Shown: positions 33,713 through 41,603 of the stretch, piece after piece
Layout: every line of letters starts with the position of its first letter
How positions within the stretch are numbered: position 1 is the first letter of the stretch
Program-made: the position numbers and the translations under genes
The notes under the pieces: generated by a model
The model's database searches: none
Told to the model about the DNA's origin: nothing
The model's input: the letters and a program-made list of their open reading frames with translations, nothing else
Assembly: GCF_014873915.1 (NCBI RefSeq)
Contig: NZ_JADBEJ010000001.1
Coordinates: forward strand, 1,798,001-1,862,000
Direction: 5' to 3'
From: Amycolatopsis roodepoortensis
GTDB lineage: Bacteria; Actinomycetota; Actinomycetes; Mycobacteriales; Pseudonocardiaceae
Length of the DNA stretch: 64,000 nt

Positions 33713-34462
33713 TCAGCGCATGAACAGGCCGCCGTTCGCGTCCCAGCAGGCGCCGGTGACGGAGGCGGCTTCGGGGGAGGCGAGCAACGCCACCATTTCG
33801 GCGATGAACGTCATACTGCCCAGCCGTCCGACCGGGATCCCGGCCGCCAGCCGGTCGAGGTTCTCCTCGCCGACGAGCCGGTGGACCATAGGGCTGTCCT
33901 GCGGGCCGGGGGAGACCGCGTTCACCGTGACTCCCCGTGCGGCGAGTTCGCGGGCGAACACCTTGGTCGCCGTCAGGATCGCGCCCTTGGACGACGCGTA
34001 ATGCCCGCCGGTCGTGGTGCCGCCGTTCTGCCCGGCCAGCGAGGCCATATTGACGATCCGGCCGTACCCGGCCTCGGCCATATGCGCGCCGAACAGCTGA
34101 CAGGCGTGGAAGGTGCCGTTGAAGTTCACCGCCATCACCTCGTCGAGCTCCTGCGGCGTGATCTCCAGCAACGGCCGCGCCTGGGTGCGGGCGGCGTTGT
34201 TGACCAGCACCTGGACACCGCCGAAGTCACCGAGCACCGACGCGAGCAGCTGGTCGATGTCGGGACGGCTGGCGACGTCGACGCGGTAGCTCTGGGCGTG
34301 TGCCCCGCTCCGGTCCAGTTCGGTCGCGAGGCGTTTCGCGGCCGCTTCGTCGAGGTCGGCGATCGCCACCCGATGACCGCCGCTGTGCAGACGCCGCGCG
34401 ATCTGCTCGCCCAGCCCGGTCGCCCCGCCGGTGACCACGGCGACCGGCGCGGTGCCGCTCAC
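33713..34462 (-). CDS. iacE: Short-chain dehydrogenase/reductase, IacE-like
   Basis: 249-aa classical SDR. Cofactor motif TGGATGLGEQIAR, NNAARTQ (NNAG variant), catalytic S in NMASLAGQN, YASSK (Y-x-x-x-K), and late PGPQDSPM. In iac clusters the SDR IacE acts early in indole-3-acetate oxidation; in other dioxygenase clusters this position holds a cis-diol dehydrogenase. GTG start overlaps the beta-subunit stop by 4 nt. Assignment rests on gene order. Confidence 0.82.
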   Translation of the reverse strand: MSGTAPVAVVTGGATGLGEQIARRLHSGGHRVAIADLDEAAAKRLATELDRSGAHAQSYRVDVASRPDIDQLLASVLGDFGGVQVLVNNAARTQARPLLEITPQELDEVMAVNFNGTFHACQLFGAHMAEAGYGRIVNMASLAGQNGGTTTGGHYASSKGAILTATKVFARELAARGVTVNAVSPGPQDSPMVHRLVGEENLDRLAAGIPVGRLGSMTFIAEMVALLASPEAASVTGACWDANGGLFMR

Positions 34463-34953
34463 AGCAGGAATCCCGCGGCGGGAACGGCTTCGTCGGCGTT
34501 CACGAGCCGGACGACCTTGCGGGCGAAGCGATCCTCGTCGCCACTGGCGCCGAGGCGGACGACGTAATCGACGTCCGCGGCCCAGAGATCGTGGCGGCCG
34601 CGCTTGTACGCCACGATGATCTGGGCGGCCCTAAGCGTGACCGTCCGGTCGTCGACGTCGGCGGGGATGAACCGGGAGACGGTCCGCACGGTGATCGCCG
34701 AGTCGACCGCGGCGAGCGCGTAACCCTCGGTCATCCGCCGCACTCGCAGCCCGCGCATCCGGGCGTCGTCGTGGACCATGTTGAGGACGTCGTCGAAGGC
34801 CTCGGCGTCGCGGTCGATCGGGATGATGTACATCCCGTCGTCGGCGTAAAGCCGTTGCCAGGCCTCGTAGTCCTTGGCGTCCAGCAGTGCGGCTTCGCGC
34901 CAGGCCAGCTCGATCGCGCGGACCACCCGCGGATCGGTGAGGGTCTCAGTCAT
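34459..34953 (-). CDS. iacD: Ring-hydroxylating dioxygenase beta (small) subunit, IacD-like
   Basis: 164 aa, NTF2-like fold of the dioxygenase small subunit: RVVRAIELAWREAALLDAKDYEAWQRLYADDGMYIIPI, then DDARMRGLRVRRMT (R-x-x-R pattern) and ends FARKVVRLVNADEAV. Structural partner of the alpha subunit in a hexameric oxygenase. Overlaps the alpha subunit gene by 8 nt and the SDR gene by 4 nt, indicating tight coupling and fixed stoichiometry. Confidence 0.86.
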   Translation of the reverse strand: MTETLTDPRVVRAIELAWREAALLDAKDYEAWQRLYADDGMYIIPIDRDAEAFDDVLNMVHDDARMRGLRVRRMTEGYALAAVDSAITVRTVSRFIPADVDDRTVTLRAAQIIVAYKRGRHDLWAADVDYVVRLGASGDEDRFARKVVRLVNADEAVPAAGFLL

Positions 34954-36253
34954 CGCTCATCATCCGCTTCCATTGGGCGTACGCCGCCCGCATTCCGGTC
35001 TCGTCGGTGACATGGCTGGTCGGCCAGCCCTCGGCGGAGGGCTTCTCGCGACCCAGACCGCGGTTGACCATGATCGGCATCTCGGGCGCGCCCTGTGCGC
35101 CGCGCTGGACCCGGTCCCAGCCCTCGGAGTCGTCCGGCGTGCCGAAACCGAACGGGCCCTGGAAATGCTCGTGGGCGCGCAACCGCTCCCGGTTGACCGG
35201 GCCGACGATCTCGGGCGGGCCGTCACTGCCGAGCGCGACGTGCTCGATGACGGTCTCGTCGACACTGATCGGCCGCAGAACCCGGAAGAACGAGATCGAC
35301 ATCGACACGTTGGGGAACAGGTTGAGGTTGAACCCGGTGCCGTGCACGGCACGGACGAGCCTCCGGACCTCGGCTTCGTCCGCTCCGGCGGCTTCCAGCT
35401 GGGCGACCAGTCCGTCGAACCGGGGCTGGAGCGGCTCGCTGCCGTCGTCCGCCTCCAGATCGGAGTGCTCGGGGACCATCTGCATCACCGAGTGGCCGTT
35501 GCCCAGATCGTGGGTGACCGCCGTCGGGTCGGTCATGAACGACATCATCTCGGCGGTCTCCGCGTCGACCGAGGCCATCCAGGAGCGGTGGACGATGGGG
35601 AAGTGGTACCCGTCGGTGGTGTTCTCCAGCTGGATCTTCCAGTTGCCGCGGTAGGTGAACCGGTGCGTGCCGAGCACCTTCACCGGATAGCCGCCGCCCT
35701 GCGCCATGAAGCGGTCGATCCACAGTTTGACGTCACCGAGGAAATCAGCCAGCGGTTCGGCGTCGGCGTTCAAGGTCGCGAAGATCATCGCGCCGTAGGA
35801 CTCGGTGCGCAGGGTCTTCAGCCCGAGATCGGCCTTGTCCATGACGCCCTCGTACCCGTCGGGGTACGGGATGCCGCGCAGTTTGCCGTCCAGGCCGTAG
35901 GACCAGGCGTGGTAGGGGCAGGTGAACCCGTTGGCGTGGCCCGATTTCTTCTCGCAGAGCGACGCGCCCCGGTGACGGCAGCGGTTCACGAGCGTGCGGA
36001 TCTCGCCCTTGCGGTCCTTGGTGACGATGACCGGATGCCGTCCGACGTGGGTCGATTTGAAGCTGCCCGCCTTGGGCAGCTCCGATTCGTGCGCGACCCA
36101 GATCCAGGACCGCTCGAAGATCTTCGTCATCTCCTGGTCGAAGATCGCCGGGTCGGTGTACATCCGGCCGGCGACGCGGTCGCCGAGGACGAGGTCCGCG
36201 GGCGGGAGGTCGTGCACGGTCGCGGCGGTGAATGTCGTGTTTTCGATAGTCAT
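34946..36253 (-). CDS. iacC: Rieske aromatic-ring-hydroxylating oxygenase alpha subunit, IacC-like
   Basis: 435 aa. Rieske [2Fe-2S] ligands C92-x-H94 (NRCRHRGASLC) and C112-x-x-H115 (CPYHAWSYGLDG). Mononuclear iron site H217 and H222 in ENTTDGYHFPIVH, bridged by the nearby Asp. In iac pathways IacC/IacD convert the oxindole intermediate of indole-3-acetate toward catechol. ATG 36253 was chosen because it gives the conserved N-terminus (YTDPAIFDQEMTKIFERSWIWVAHESEL); longer readings run into the previous gene. It follows the IacB-like gene by 5 nt. Confidence 0.88.
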   Translation of the reverse strand: MTIENTTFTAATVHDLPPADLVLGDRVAGRMYTDPAIFDQEMTKIFERSWIWVAHESELPKAGSFKSTHVGRHPVIVTKDRKGEIRTLVNRCRHRGASLCEKKSGHANGFTCPYHAWSYGLDGKLRGIPYPDGYEGVMDKADLGLKTLRTESYGAMIFATLNADAEPLADFLGDVKLWIDRFMAQGGGYPVKVLGTHRFTYRGNWKIQLENTTDGYHFPIVHRSWMASVDAETAEMMSFMTDPTAVTHDLGNGHSVMQMVPEHSDLEADDGSEPLQPRFDGLVAQLEAAGADEAEVRRLVRAVHGTGFNLNLFPNVSMSISFFRVLRPISVDETVIEHVALGSDGPPEIVGPVNRERLRAHEHFQGPFGFGTPDDSEGWDRVQRGAQGAPEMPIMVNRGLGREKPSAEGWPTSHVTDETGMRAAYAQWKRMMSDD

Positions 36254-36258
36254 CGCGA

Positions 36259-36630
36259 TCAGCCCCGGTATTCGCGCGGAGTGAGGGCGCGGCCGATACG
36301 CGCTTCGATCTTGGCGTACTTCCACAGCTTCCACGGGCTGTCGCCGACCGGCGTGGAGCGCAGGAAGTCGCACGCCTGCTTGACGGTTTCCTGCGTGTCG
36401 ACGTCGCAGAGCAGGTAACACGTCCATGGCCAGCCGTCGGACGGGCCGACCATATGCGAGTCGTCGTCGATGTCGCCGATGAAGTCCACGCCGGGAAGGC
36501 CCTTGATGCCGTCCATCAAAGCGACGAAGGCGGTCCAGACGTCGCTCGCGGCGACGCCGCCTTCGGGAAGGTCGAAGAAGTTCTGGTTGATACCGATGCA
36601 GAACAGCACGCGCAGCGGGGTATCGCTCAT
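36259..36630 (-). CDS. iacB: Small conserved protein, IacB-like
   Basis: 123 aa. RVLFCIGINQNFFDLPEGG opens, DFIGDIDDDSHMVGPSDGWPWTCYLLCDVD is the centre, and WKLWKYAKIEARIGRAL ends. The pattern suggests a small alpha/beta (ferredoxin-like/EthD-like) fold and matches the short protein encoded between iacA and iacC in known clusters, whose function is not settled. It lies 38 bp after the IacA-like gene and 5 bp before the Rieske gene. It is one of the best synteny markers for an iac operon. Confidence 0.72.
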   Translation of the reverse strand: MSDTPLRVLFCIGINQNFFDLPEGGVAASDVWTAFVALMDGIKGLPGVDFIGDIDDDSHMVGPSDGWPWTCYLLCDVDTQETVKQACDFLRSTPVGDSPWKLWKYAKIEARIGRALTPREYRG

Positions 36631-36668
36631 GGTGGTTGGTCCAACTCCTCGTCAGCGGTCGGTGGTGG

Positions 36669-37808
36669 TCACTGGAAGCCGGGAACGGTGGGCGGATGTC
36701 CCATCAGCACGGCACCCGCGGCGTCGTACATGGCCGGGCACAGGAAGGCGTGCTGCTGGGGGACCAGTGCGTCGCCGAGCAGCCACTGCAGTGGGTGGTC
36801 GTTGGCGATGGCGCCGGTCCCGGACAGGCCGATGACCCGGTTGACGGTCTCCGCGGCGGTCTTGGCGAGGTGGGTCGAGGCGAGGCGGAGATGCGCGTTC
36901 TGCTCCGGCGTCACGGGGTCACCGTCAAGCACGGTCCGCCATGCCTCGTCGGTGACCTCGTAGAAGTACGCGCGCGCCGAACGCATCGTCGCCTCGGCTT
37001 CGGCAAGGCCCGTCCGGTAGTAGGCGCGGTCGGCGAGTTTCGGCGCGCCCGTGACACCCGAACGGCCGCTCCCGACCTCGGTCGCGAAGTCGAGCGCCGC
37101 GCGAGCGACCCCCGCGCCGACGACCGCGAGCACCTGGGAGGCGTAGGCGAGGGTGGGGTAGCGGTACAGCGGCTCGTCGATGGTGGGCTCACCGCCGCGG
37201 ATGAACGTCCACTCGCGCGGAACCTCGACCTTGTCGACGACCAGGTCGAAGGAACCGGTGCCCTTCATCCCGACGACGTCCCACTCCTGGACGATCTTGA
37301 CCTGCTCGGGCCGCAGCAGCGCGGTGCGCGGCTTTCCGGCGGTCGTGTCGTCACCGGGGATCCCCACGCCGAGGACATCCGCGCCCATGGAGCCGCTCGC
37401 GAACTTCCAGCGTCCGTCGACCAGGAAGCCGGAGGCGGTGGGTTCGGCCCGCTGCACGGGGAAGAGACCACCGGCGAAGCACACGTCCGGACCGTCGGCG
37501 TACAGCTCCGCCTGCGTCTCGACGGGCAGGGCCGCGAGATAGACGAGCGCGGAACCGAAGCTGGCCACCCAGCCGGTGGAGCCGTCGACGACGGAGATCC
37601 GCTCCACGATCCGGAGGAAGTCGGCCGGGGGAAGGGGCTCGCCGCCGAACCGTTCGGGTGTCGCGGAGCGGTAGACGCCCGCTTCCTTGAGCCGGGTGAC
37701 GAAGTCGCGGGGCACGTACCGCTGGTCGCGGAACTCCTGACGGCGCTCGAGGAGTTCGGCCAGGACATCCTCGAGCGTCGTGGCCGGGCTCTCCTGGATC
37801 TGGGCCAT
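36669..37808 (-). CDS. iacA: Acyl-CoA dehydrogenase-fold flavin monooxygenase, IacA-like
   Basis: 379 aa. Fold as in HpaB/HsaA-type flavin monooxygenases: an N-terminal helical domain, a beta domain (GFLVDGRWKFASGSMGADVLGVG, WDVVGMKGTGSFDLVVDKVEVP) and a C-terminal four-helix domain (GLSGTGAIANDHPLQWLLGDAL). It lacks the Glu base expected of a true acyl-CoA dehydrogenase in the usual place. IacA initiates indole-3-acetate oxidation and needs reduced flavin, which the flavin reductase at 39526 could supply. GAGGAG lies 7 nt before ATG 37808. First gene of the minus-strand operon; TAGCGT on the minus strand (37849-37844) is a credible -10. Confidence 0.85.
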   Translation of the reverse strand: MAQIQESPATTLEDVLAELLERRQEFRDQRYVPRDFVTRLKEAGVYRSATPERFGGEPLPPADFLRIVERISVVDGSTGWVASFGSALVYLAALPVETQAELYADGPDVCFAGGLFPVQRAEPTASGFLVDGRWKFASGSMGADVLGVGIPGDDTTAGKPRTALLRPEQVKIVQEWDVVGMKGTGSFDLVVDKVEVPREWTFIRGGEPTIDEPLYRYPTLAYASQVLAVVGAGVARAALDFATEVGSGRSGVTGAPKLADRAYYRTGLAEAEATMRSARAYFYEVTDEAWRTVLDGDPVTPEQNAHLRLASTHLAKTAAETVNRVIGLSGTGAIANDHPLQWLLGDALVPQQHAFLCPAMYDAAGAVLMGHPPTVPGFQ

Positions 37809-37843
37809 CTGGCGCTCCTCGCGTCGTAGGGAAGATGTCTCCG

Positions 37844-37849
37844 ACGCTA
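37844..37849 (-). promoter_or_regulatory. Predicted -10 element of the iacA operon
   Basis: Read on the minus strand the sequence is CTAGCGTCGG, with TAGCGT as -10. The same 10 bases occur at the -10 of the plus-strand flavin reductase operon (39513-39522). A start point near 37837 is predicted. Confidence 0.5.
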
Positions 37850-37894
37850 GGGATCACCGCCGCGCGTGGCCATTGGTCATTGCCTGCCGACGGC

Positions 37895-37907
37895 GGGGGA
37901 TTCCCAC
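37895..37907 (-). promoter_or_regulatory. Degenerate RGGGAAATCCT-like box facing iacA
   Basis: Minus-strand GTGGGAATCCCCC resembles the shared box RGGGAAATCCT with one base missing and the final T replaced by C. Its centre is about 64 bp upstream of the predicted iacA start point, close to the 66-bp distance at 39460 and 44593. Confidence 0.4.
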
Positions 37908-37914
37908 GCAGGGC

Positions 37915-37933
37915 GGTAGGGGAAATCCTTACC
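37915..37933 (+). promoter_or_regulatory. RGGGAAATCCT box 1, facing the sensor kinase gene
   Basis: GGTAGGGGAAATCCTTACC contains the box RGGGAAATCCT inside an imperfect dyad (GGTA-x-GG ... CC-x-TACC). Its centre is about 44 bp upstream of the kinase GTG, which is itself the predicted start point of a leaderless mRNA. That places it as a class II activator site over a poor -35. Confidence 0.6.
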
Positions 37934-37955
37934 CGGGGACCCGGCGGCGAACTCC

Positions 37956-37961
37956 TATGCT
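37956..37961 (+). promoter_or_regulatory. -10 element of a probable leaderless promoter (kinase gene)
   Basis: TATGCT, then 6 nt (GAGGCC), then GTG 37968. No recognisable -35; box 1 overlaps that region. Confidence 0.6.
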
Positions 37962-37967
37962 GAGGCC

Positions 37968-39455
37968 GTGGAGGTCGATCCGATCGCGCCCGAGCTGGCC
38001 ACCGGCGACTTCGTGGCGATGATGAACGCCTCGAAGGTGTGCGTGCTCGTCCACGACGCGGCGACCAAGAACATCCTGTGGGCCAATCCCGCCGCGTGCG
38101 AGATGCTCGAATTCAGTCTTTCGGAGCTGCGGCCGCTCAAGGCCAACCACATGAGCAGTTCCGCGCAGCAGTACGACCGGGTCATCGGGCGAGCCTGGCT
38201 CCAGGCCGCGGTGGAACACGGTTCGAGCCGCATCGTGTGGCACTACCGGAGCAAATCCGGCCGCGTGATCCCCACCGACGCGGTGGCCATCCGGGTCGAG
38301 CTGGAGCGGGGACCCGCGGTGATGGTCCAGTTCCGCGACATCCAGCGCGCGGAGGAGGTCGAGCGGGAGCTGAAGCTGACGACGTCGTACGTCGACGCGC
38401 TGGCGCGGCACACCTCGACCGTGGCGTTCATGCTCGACGCCGCCGGGGCGGTGCGGTTCGCCACGGACAGCGCGCTGGCCTTCCTCGGCCTGACCGGTGA
38501 CGACGATCGGCTGGCAGGCGAGCCGCTGACCGAGTACGCGCGGCTGCATCTGGGCGGCAGGCCGGTGCGCTGGACCGAGGTGGTGGCCGGCGCGGATCCG
38601 GTCGGGCCGGTGCAGCTGGAGTTGCCGGGGGAGAACGCGACCTGGCTGGAAGGGAGCCTCGAGCGGCTGTCGGAGTCCGAGGTCGACGCGTATCTGATGA
38701 TCCTGCACGACGTCTCCGAACGGGTGCGCGGCGAGGCGCGGCGAGAGCTGGAACTGCGGCACGAGAACTATCTGGCTCGCTACAACGCCATGGGGGACAT
38801 GGCGATGGCGATCGCGCACGAACTCGGCCAGCCGCTGGCCGCAGCCGCGAACTTCATCGCGGGCATCCGCGCGCGTGCCGCCACGATCGCGACCGGTGGT
38901 GACGTCCGTGAGCAGATGGGCTACGGCCTGGACAGCGTCGCCCGCCAGATCGACCGGGCGAAGGACATCGTCGGTTCACTGCGGTCCTTCGTCGGGCATC
39001 TGGAACAGGTCGAGCAGCTGGTCGACCTGAACGAGATCGTCCGGGAATGCCTGTACTTCATCGAGCTGAGCGCCGCGCCGCACGCGGTTGAGGTCCGCGT
39101 CCGGCTCGATCCGGCACCGGTGCTGGTGCGGTGCGAACGCGTCCTCACCGGTCAGGTGGTGATGAACCTGTGCCTCAACGCGATCGACGAGACCGCGGAA
39201 TGCGAACCGGTGCAACGGCGGATCACGGTGGGCACCCGCGCCAAGGAAGGCGTCGGCGTCCTCACCGTGGACGATCACGGGCGCGGCGTCGCCAGGGATC
39301 CCTTCGCCGAGTCGTTCACCAGCAAACCCGGCGGGAGCGGTATCGGACTGGCGCTGAGCCACCGCATCATCACCCGGCAGCACGGAAGCATCTGGGCGGA
39401 GCGGCGCGACGGCGGTGGCTCCCGGTTCGGGTTCGCGCTGCCGCTGGCCACGTAA
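37968..39455 (+). CDS. FixL-type PAS sensor histidine kinase, probable regulator of the iac-like genes
   Basis: 495 aa, no TM helices, so a cytoplasmic sensor. PAS1 (about 12-130: VLVHDAATKNILWANPAACEMLEFS), PAS2 (about 140-250), then a FixL/DctB-type DHp helix with H284 in MGDMAMAIAHELGQPLAAAANFIAG. The HATPase has MNLCLNAIDET, VDDHGRGVA and GSGIGLALSHRIITRQHG. Soluble PAS-PAS kinases with a FixJ-type partner (compare TodS/TodT, StyS/StyR) sense aromatic substrates; this type is common in proteobacteria and unusual in actinomycetes. Its partner is most likely the FixJ-like regulator at 41604. GTG start; the TAA stop lies inside box 2. Confidence 0.88.
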   Translation: MEVDPIAPELATGDFVAMMNASKVCVLVHDAATKNILWANPAACEMLEFSLSELRPLKANHMSSSAQQYDRVIGRAWLQAAVEHGSSRIVWHYRSKSGRVIPTDAVAIRVELERGPAVMVQFRDIQRAEEVERELKLTTSYVDALARHTSTVAFMLDAAGAVRFATDSALAFLGLTGDDDRLAGEPLTEYARLHLGGRPVRWTEVVAGADPVGPVQLELPGENATWLEGSLERLSESEVDAYLMILHDVSERVRGEARRELELRHENYLARYNAMGDMAMAIAHELGQPLAAAANFIAGIRARAATIATGGDVREQMGYGLDSVARQIDRAKDIVGSLRSFVGHLEQVEQLVDLNEIVRECLYFIELSAAPHAVEVRVRLDPAPVLVRCERVLTGQVVMNLCLNAIDETAECEPVQRRITVGTRAKEGVGVLTVDDHGRGVARDPFAESFTSKPGGSGIGLALSHRIITRQHGSIWAERRDGGGSRFGFALPLAT

Positions 39456-39468
39456 GGGAAATCCTCAG
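39452..39468 (+). promoter_or_regulatory. RGGGAAATCCT box 2, facing the flavin reductase operon
   Basis: GTAAGGGAAATCCTCAG contains the full box AGGGAAATCCT and overlaps the TAA stop of the kinase gene. Its centre is about 66 bp upstream of the ATG at 39526, the predicted start point of a leaderless mRNA. Confidence 0.6.
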
Positions 39469-39513
39469 GCGGCGCGGTGGAACTCGGGATATCGCCGGTT
39501 TCGGCCACGGCTC

Positions 39514-39519
39514 TAGCGT
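39514..39519 (+). promoter_or_regulatory. -10 element of a probable leaderless promoter (flavin reductase operon)
   Basis: TAGCGT, then 6 nt (CGGGGT), then ATG 39526. The 10 bases CTAGCGTCGG are shared with the minus-strand -10 of the iacA operon. Confidence 0.6.
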
Positions 39520-39525
39520 CGGGGT

Positions 39526-40026
39526 ATGCCCGATGAGCTGACCACGACCCAGCGACGGTTTCGCGCGGCGATGGCGAACCTTTCGACGGCTGTCAACATC
39601 GTCACCACCGACGGCGTCAGCGGCCGCGCCGGCATCACGGTGAGCGCGGTCTGCTCGGTCACCGACTCGCCCCCGACCCTGCTGGTCTGCGTGAACCAGT
39701 CGAGCTACACGCACGACATCTTCCGCACCAACGGGCGGATGGCCATCAACGTCCTGGCGCCCCAGCACCAGGACCTCGCCCTGCAGTTCGCCGGTGCGAC
39801 GGACGTGCCGATGCTCGACCGGTTCCGGTCCGAGGTCTGGGACCACGACCGGTTCCGCATCCCCGTCGTCCGCGACGCGGCCGCCGTCCTGATCGGAGGC
39901 GTCGGCGCCGAGTTCACCCAGGGCACGCACACCGTGCTCTTCGTGGAGGTCGAGGACGTCTTCGTCGACGAGGGCGCCGGCGGCCTCGCCTACTTCCGCC
40001 GCGAATTCCACCGGATCGCGCCATGA
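39526..40026 (+). CDS. iacG: Flavin reductase (RutF/HpaC type), IacG-like
   Basis: 166 aa. NAD(P)H:flavin reductase of the flavin reductase-like domain family: FRAAMANLSTAVNIVTTDG, GITVSAVCSVTDSPPTLLVCVNQSSYTHDIF, FAINVL-like MAINVLAPQHQDLALQFAG. It supplies reduced flavin to a two-component monooxygenase, here probably the IacA-like protein. First gene of a plus-strand operon with overlapping junctions (4 nt with the next gene). Confidence 0.87.
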   Translation: MPDELTTTQRRFRAAMANLSTAVNIVTTDGVSGRAGITVSAVCSVTDSPPTLLVCVNQSSYTHDIFRTNGRMAINVLAPQHQDLALQFAGATDVPMLDRFRSEVWDHDRFRIPVVRDAAAVLIGGVGAEFTQGTHTVLFVEVEDVFVDEGAGGLAYFRREFHRIAP

Positions 40027-40283
40027 GCGAACGCACGACGTTGATGTGTTACAACGACAACCACGGGTACGGCTGGCGTCATGTGGACCTGTTCGTGCAC
40101 GACGCCGAGGGCCGCGAACTGGAGTGGGTCCACTGGCAGGTCCCGGCCGACGGTCCCGACGCCGCCGACGAGGTGACCGCGCGGGTCGAACCCCTGCTGA
40201 GGCGCACCTCGGAGTGGCGGCACGGGGTGAGCGCCGGTGGCGTGGACTTTTGGGAAGCGGATGCCGCGTGGGTGGAGCAATGA
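40023..40283 (+). CDS. Small conserved protein in the IacI position
   Basis: 86 aa. MCYNDNHGYGWRHVDLFVHDAEGRELEWVHWQVP, then DEVTARVEPLLRRTSEWRHGV, ending DFWEADAAWVEQ. Rich in aromatic residues and His; no signal or TM. I do not recognise a named domain. It overlaps both neighbours by 4 nt, between a flavin reductase and an amidase, the place taken by the unassigned gene iacI in some clusters. Symbol withheld because identity with IacI cannot be verified by eye. Confidence 0.72.
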   Translation: MSERTTLMCYNDNHGYGWRHVDLFVHDAEGRELEWVHWQVPADGPDAADEVTARVEPLLRRTSEWRHGVSAGGVDFWEADAAWVEQ

Positions 40284-41518
40284 GCCCGGCGCGCCCGTGG
40301 TCGCTGCGGGAGCTGGTCCGGGATCTGCGTGAGGGGCGGACAACCCCGGAGGACGCTCACCAGCGCGCGCTGGCCCGGATCGCCGAGACGGACGCGGAAC
40401 TGCACGCCTGGGTCGACCGGACGGAATTCCTGCCGGGCGCGGGCGTGCCACTCGGGGTCAAGGACATCATCGATCTGGCGGGTGTGCCCACCCGATGCGG
40501 TTCGGCGCTGCGCGCGGAAGCCGCTCCTGCGACCTCGGACGCGGCGATCGTGACCGCGTGGCGCGCGGCGGGCGCCAGGCCGCTCGGGAAAACGGTCACC
40601 ACCGAGTTCGCGTTCTTCGCCCCCGGCCCGACGCGCAATCCCACGGCTCCCGGTCATACCCCGGGCGGCTCGTCGAGTGGATCGGCCGTCGCCGTCGCGT
40701 CCGGGCAGGTTCCGCTGGCGCTGGGCTCGCAGACCGCCGGATCGGTCACCAGACCGGCGTCGTACTGCGGGGTCGCGTCGCTGGTCATGAGCCGTGGCCG
40801 GTATCCGGTCACCGGGGTGACGGGGCTGAGTCCCAGCCTGGACAGCCACGGCGTCTTCGCGGCCACCGTCGCCGACCTCGCGATCGCCTGGTCGGCGCTG
40901 ACCGCCGATCCCGATCCGGAACCGCGGCCGCCGCGGATCCTGGTGTGGTCCGCCGACGCGCTCGACGTCGTCGAAGCGCCGATGCGGCACGCCGTGACAC
41001 AAGCGGCGAAGCGGCTGCGGGAGGCAGGGGCGACCGTCTCGGCTTTCCGGGGCGAACGGCTGATGGCCGAGCTCACGGCCGCACATCCCGTGGTGATGGC
41101 CTACGAAGCGGCCCGCGAAAGGGCCGCCGAGCTCGCCTCGGCCGACCGGTTGAGCGCTCCCTTGGCGCAACTGCTCCGGACCGGTGCCGCGACGTCGTCC
41201 GACGAGTACGAAAGCGCCCGCGCGACCATCGCTACGGGCTCTGTTCGGTTGGCCGAGGTGTTCGACGCCTACGACGTCGTGCTCGGCCCGGCCGCGCCCG
41301 GCGCGGCGCCGCGAGGGCTGGACGCGACCGGGAATCCCGTGCTGAGCCGAGGCTGGCAGGCGCTCGGGCTTCCCGTGGTCGGGCTGCCCGGGTTCACCGA
41401 CGCGGCGGGGCTGCCGCTGGGTCTGCAACTCGTCGGGCGCCACGGCGGGGACGCCGAACTGCTCGGGCACGCCTGCTGGGTGGAGCGGGTGTTGCGAAAG
41501 CCACTTTCGCAACCTTGA
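40280..41518 (+). CDS. iacH: Amidase signature enzyme, IacH-like, with C-terminus encoded by a repeat
   Basis: 412 aa. Ser-cisSer-Lys triad: K61 (LGVKDIIDLAGV), cis-Ser in TPGGSSSGSAVAVA (131-133), nucleophile S155 in GSQTAGSVTRPA. IacH in iac clusters is an amidase-family protein of uncertain role. Start ATG overlaps the small protein stop (ATGA). The last eight codons (LRKPLSQP) and the TGA lie within the GCGAAAGCCACTTTCG-type palindrome at 41491, so the native stop was replaced by repeat sequence; the enzyme core is intact. Confidence 0.85.
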   Translation: MSPARPWSLRELVRDLREGRTTPEDAHQRALARIAETDAELHAWVDRTEFLPGAGVPLGVKDIIDLAGVPTRCGSALRAEAAPATSDAAIVTAWRAAGARPLGKTVTTEFAFFAPGPTRNPTAPGHTPGGSSSGSAVAVASGQVPLALGSQTAGSVTRPASYCGVASLVMSRGRYPVTGVTGLSPSLDSHGVFAATVADLAIAWSALTADPDPEPRPPRILVWSADALDVVEAPMRHAVTQAAKRLREAGATVSAFRGERLMAELTAAHPVVMAYEAARERAAELASADRLSAPLAQLLRTGAATSSDEYESARATIATGSVRLAEVFDAYDVVLGPAAPGAAPRGLDATGNPVLSRGWQALGLPVVGLPGFTDAAGLPLGLQLVGRHGGDAELLGHACWVERVLRKPLSQP

Positions 41519-41540
41519 ACGTTGCGAAAGTGGCTTTCGC
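41491..41540. repeat. GCGAAAGCCACTTTCG-type palindrome, copy 5
   Basis: GTTGCGAAAGCCACTTTCGCAAC (41491-41513 in full) faces GTTGCGAAAGTGGCTTTCGC (41521-41540) across CTTGAAC. It is nearly identical to copy 2 at 23909. It sits within the 3' end of the amidase gene and 63 bp before the FixJ-like regulator. Confidence 0.85.
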
Positions 41541-41603
41541 GTCATGGCCTCCGACCGTGCGCGTCCGGCCCTTGGCTTACCCTTCGACCAGGAGGAGCTC
41601 CGC

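Noticed and set aside
36669..37808. Genuine acyl-CoA dehydrogenase of fatty acid oxidation
   Set aside because: Gene order with a Rieske oxygenase, a flavin reductase and an IacB-like protein, and absence of the usual catalytic Glu by eye, favour a flavin monooxygenase.
39455..39525. Terminator between the PAS kinase and flavin reductase genes
   Set aside because: No inverted repeat of useful length is visible; the interval is better explained as a promoter with box 2.
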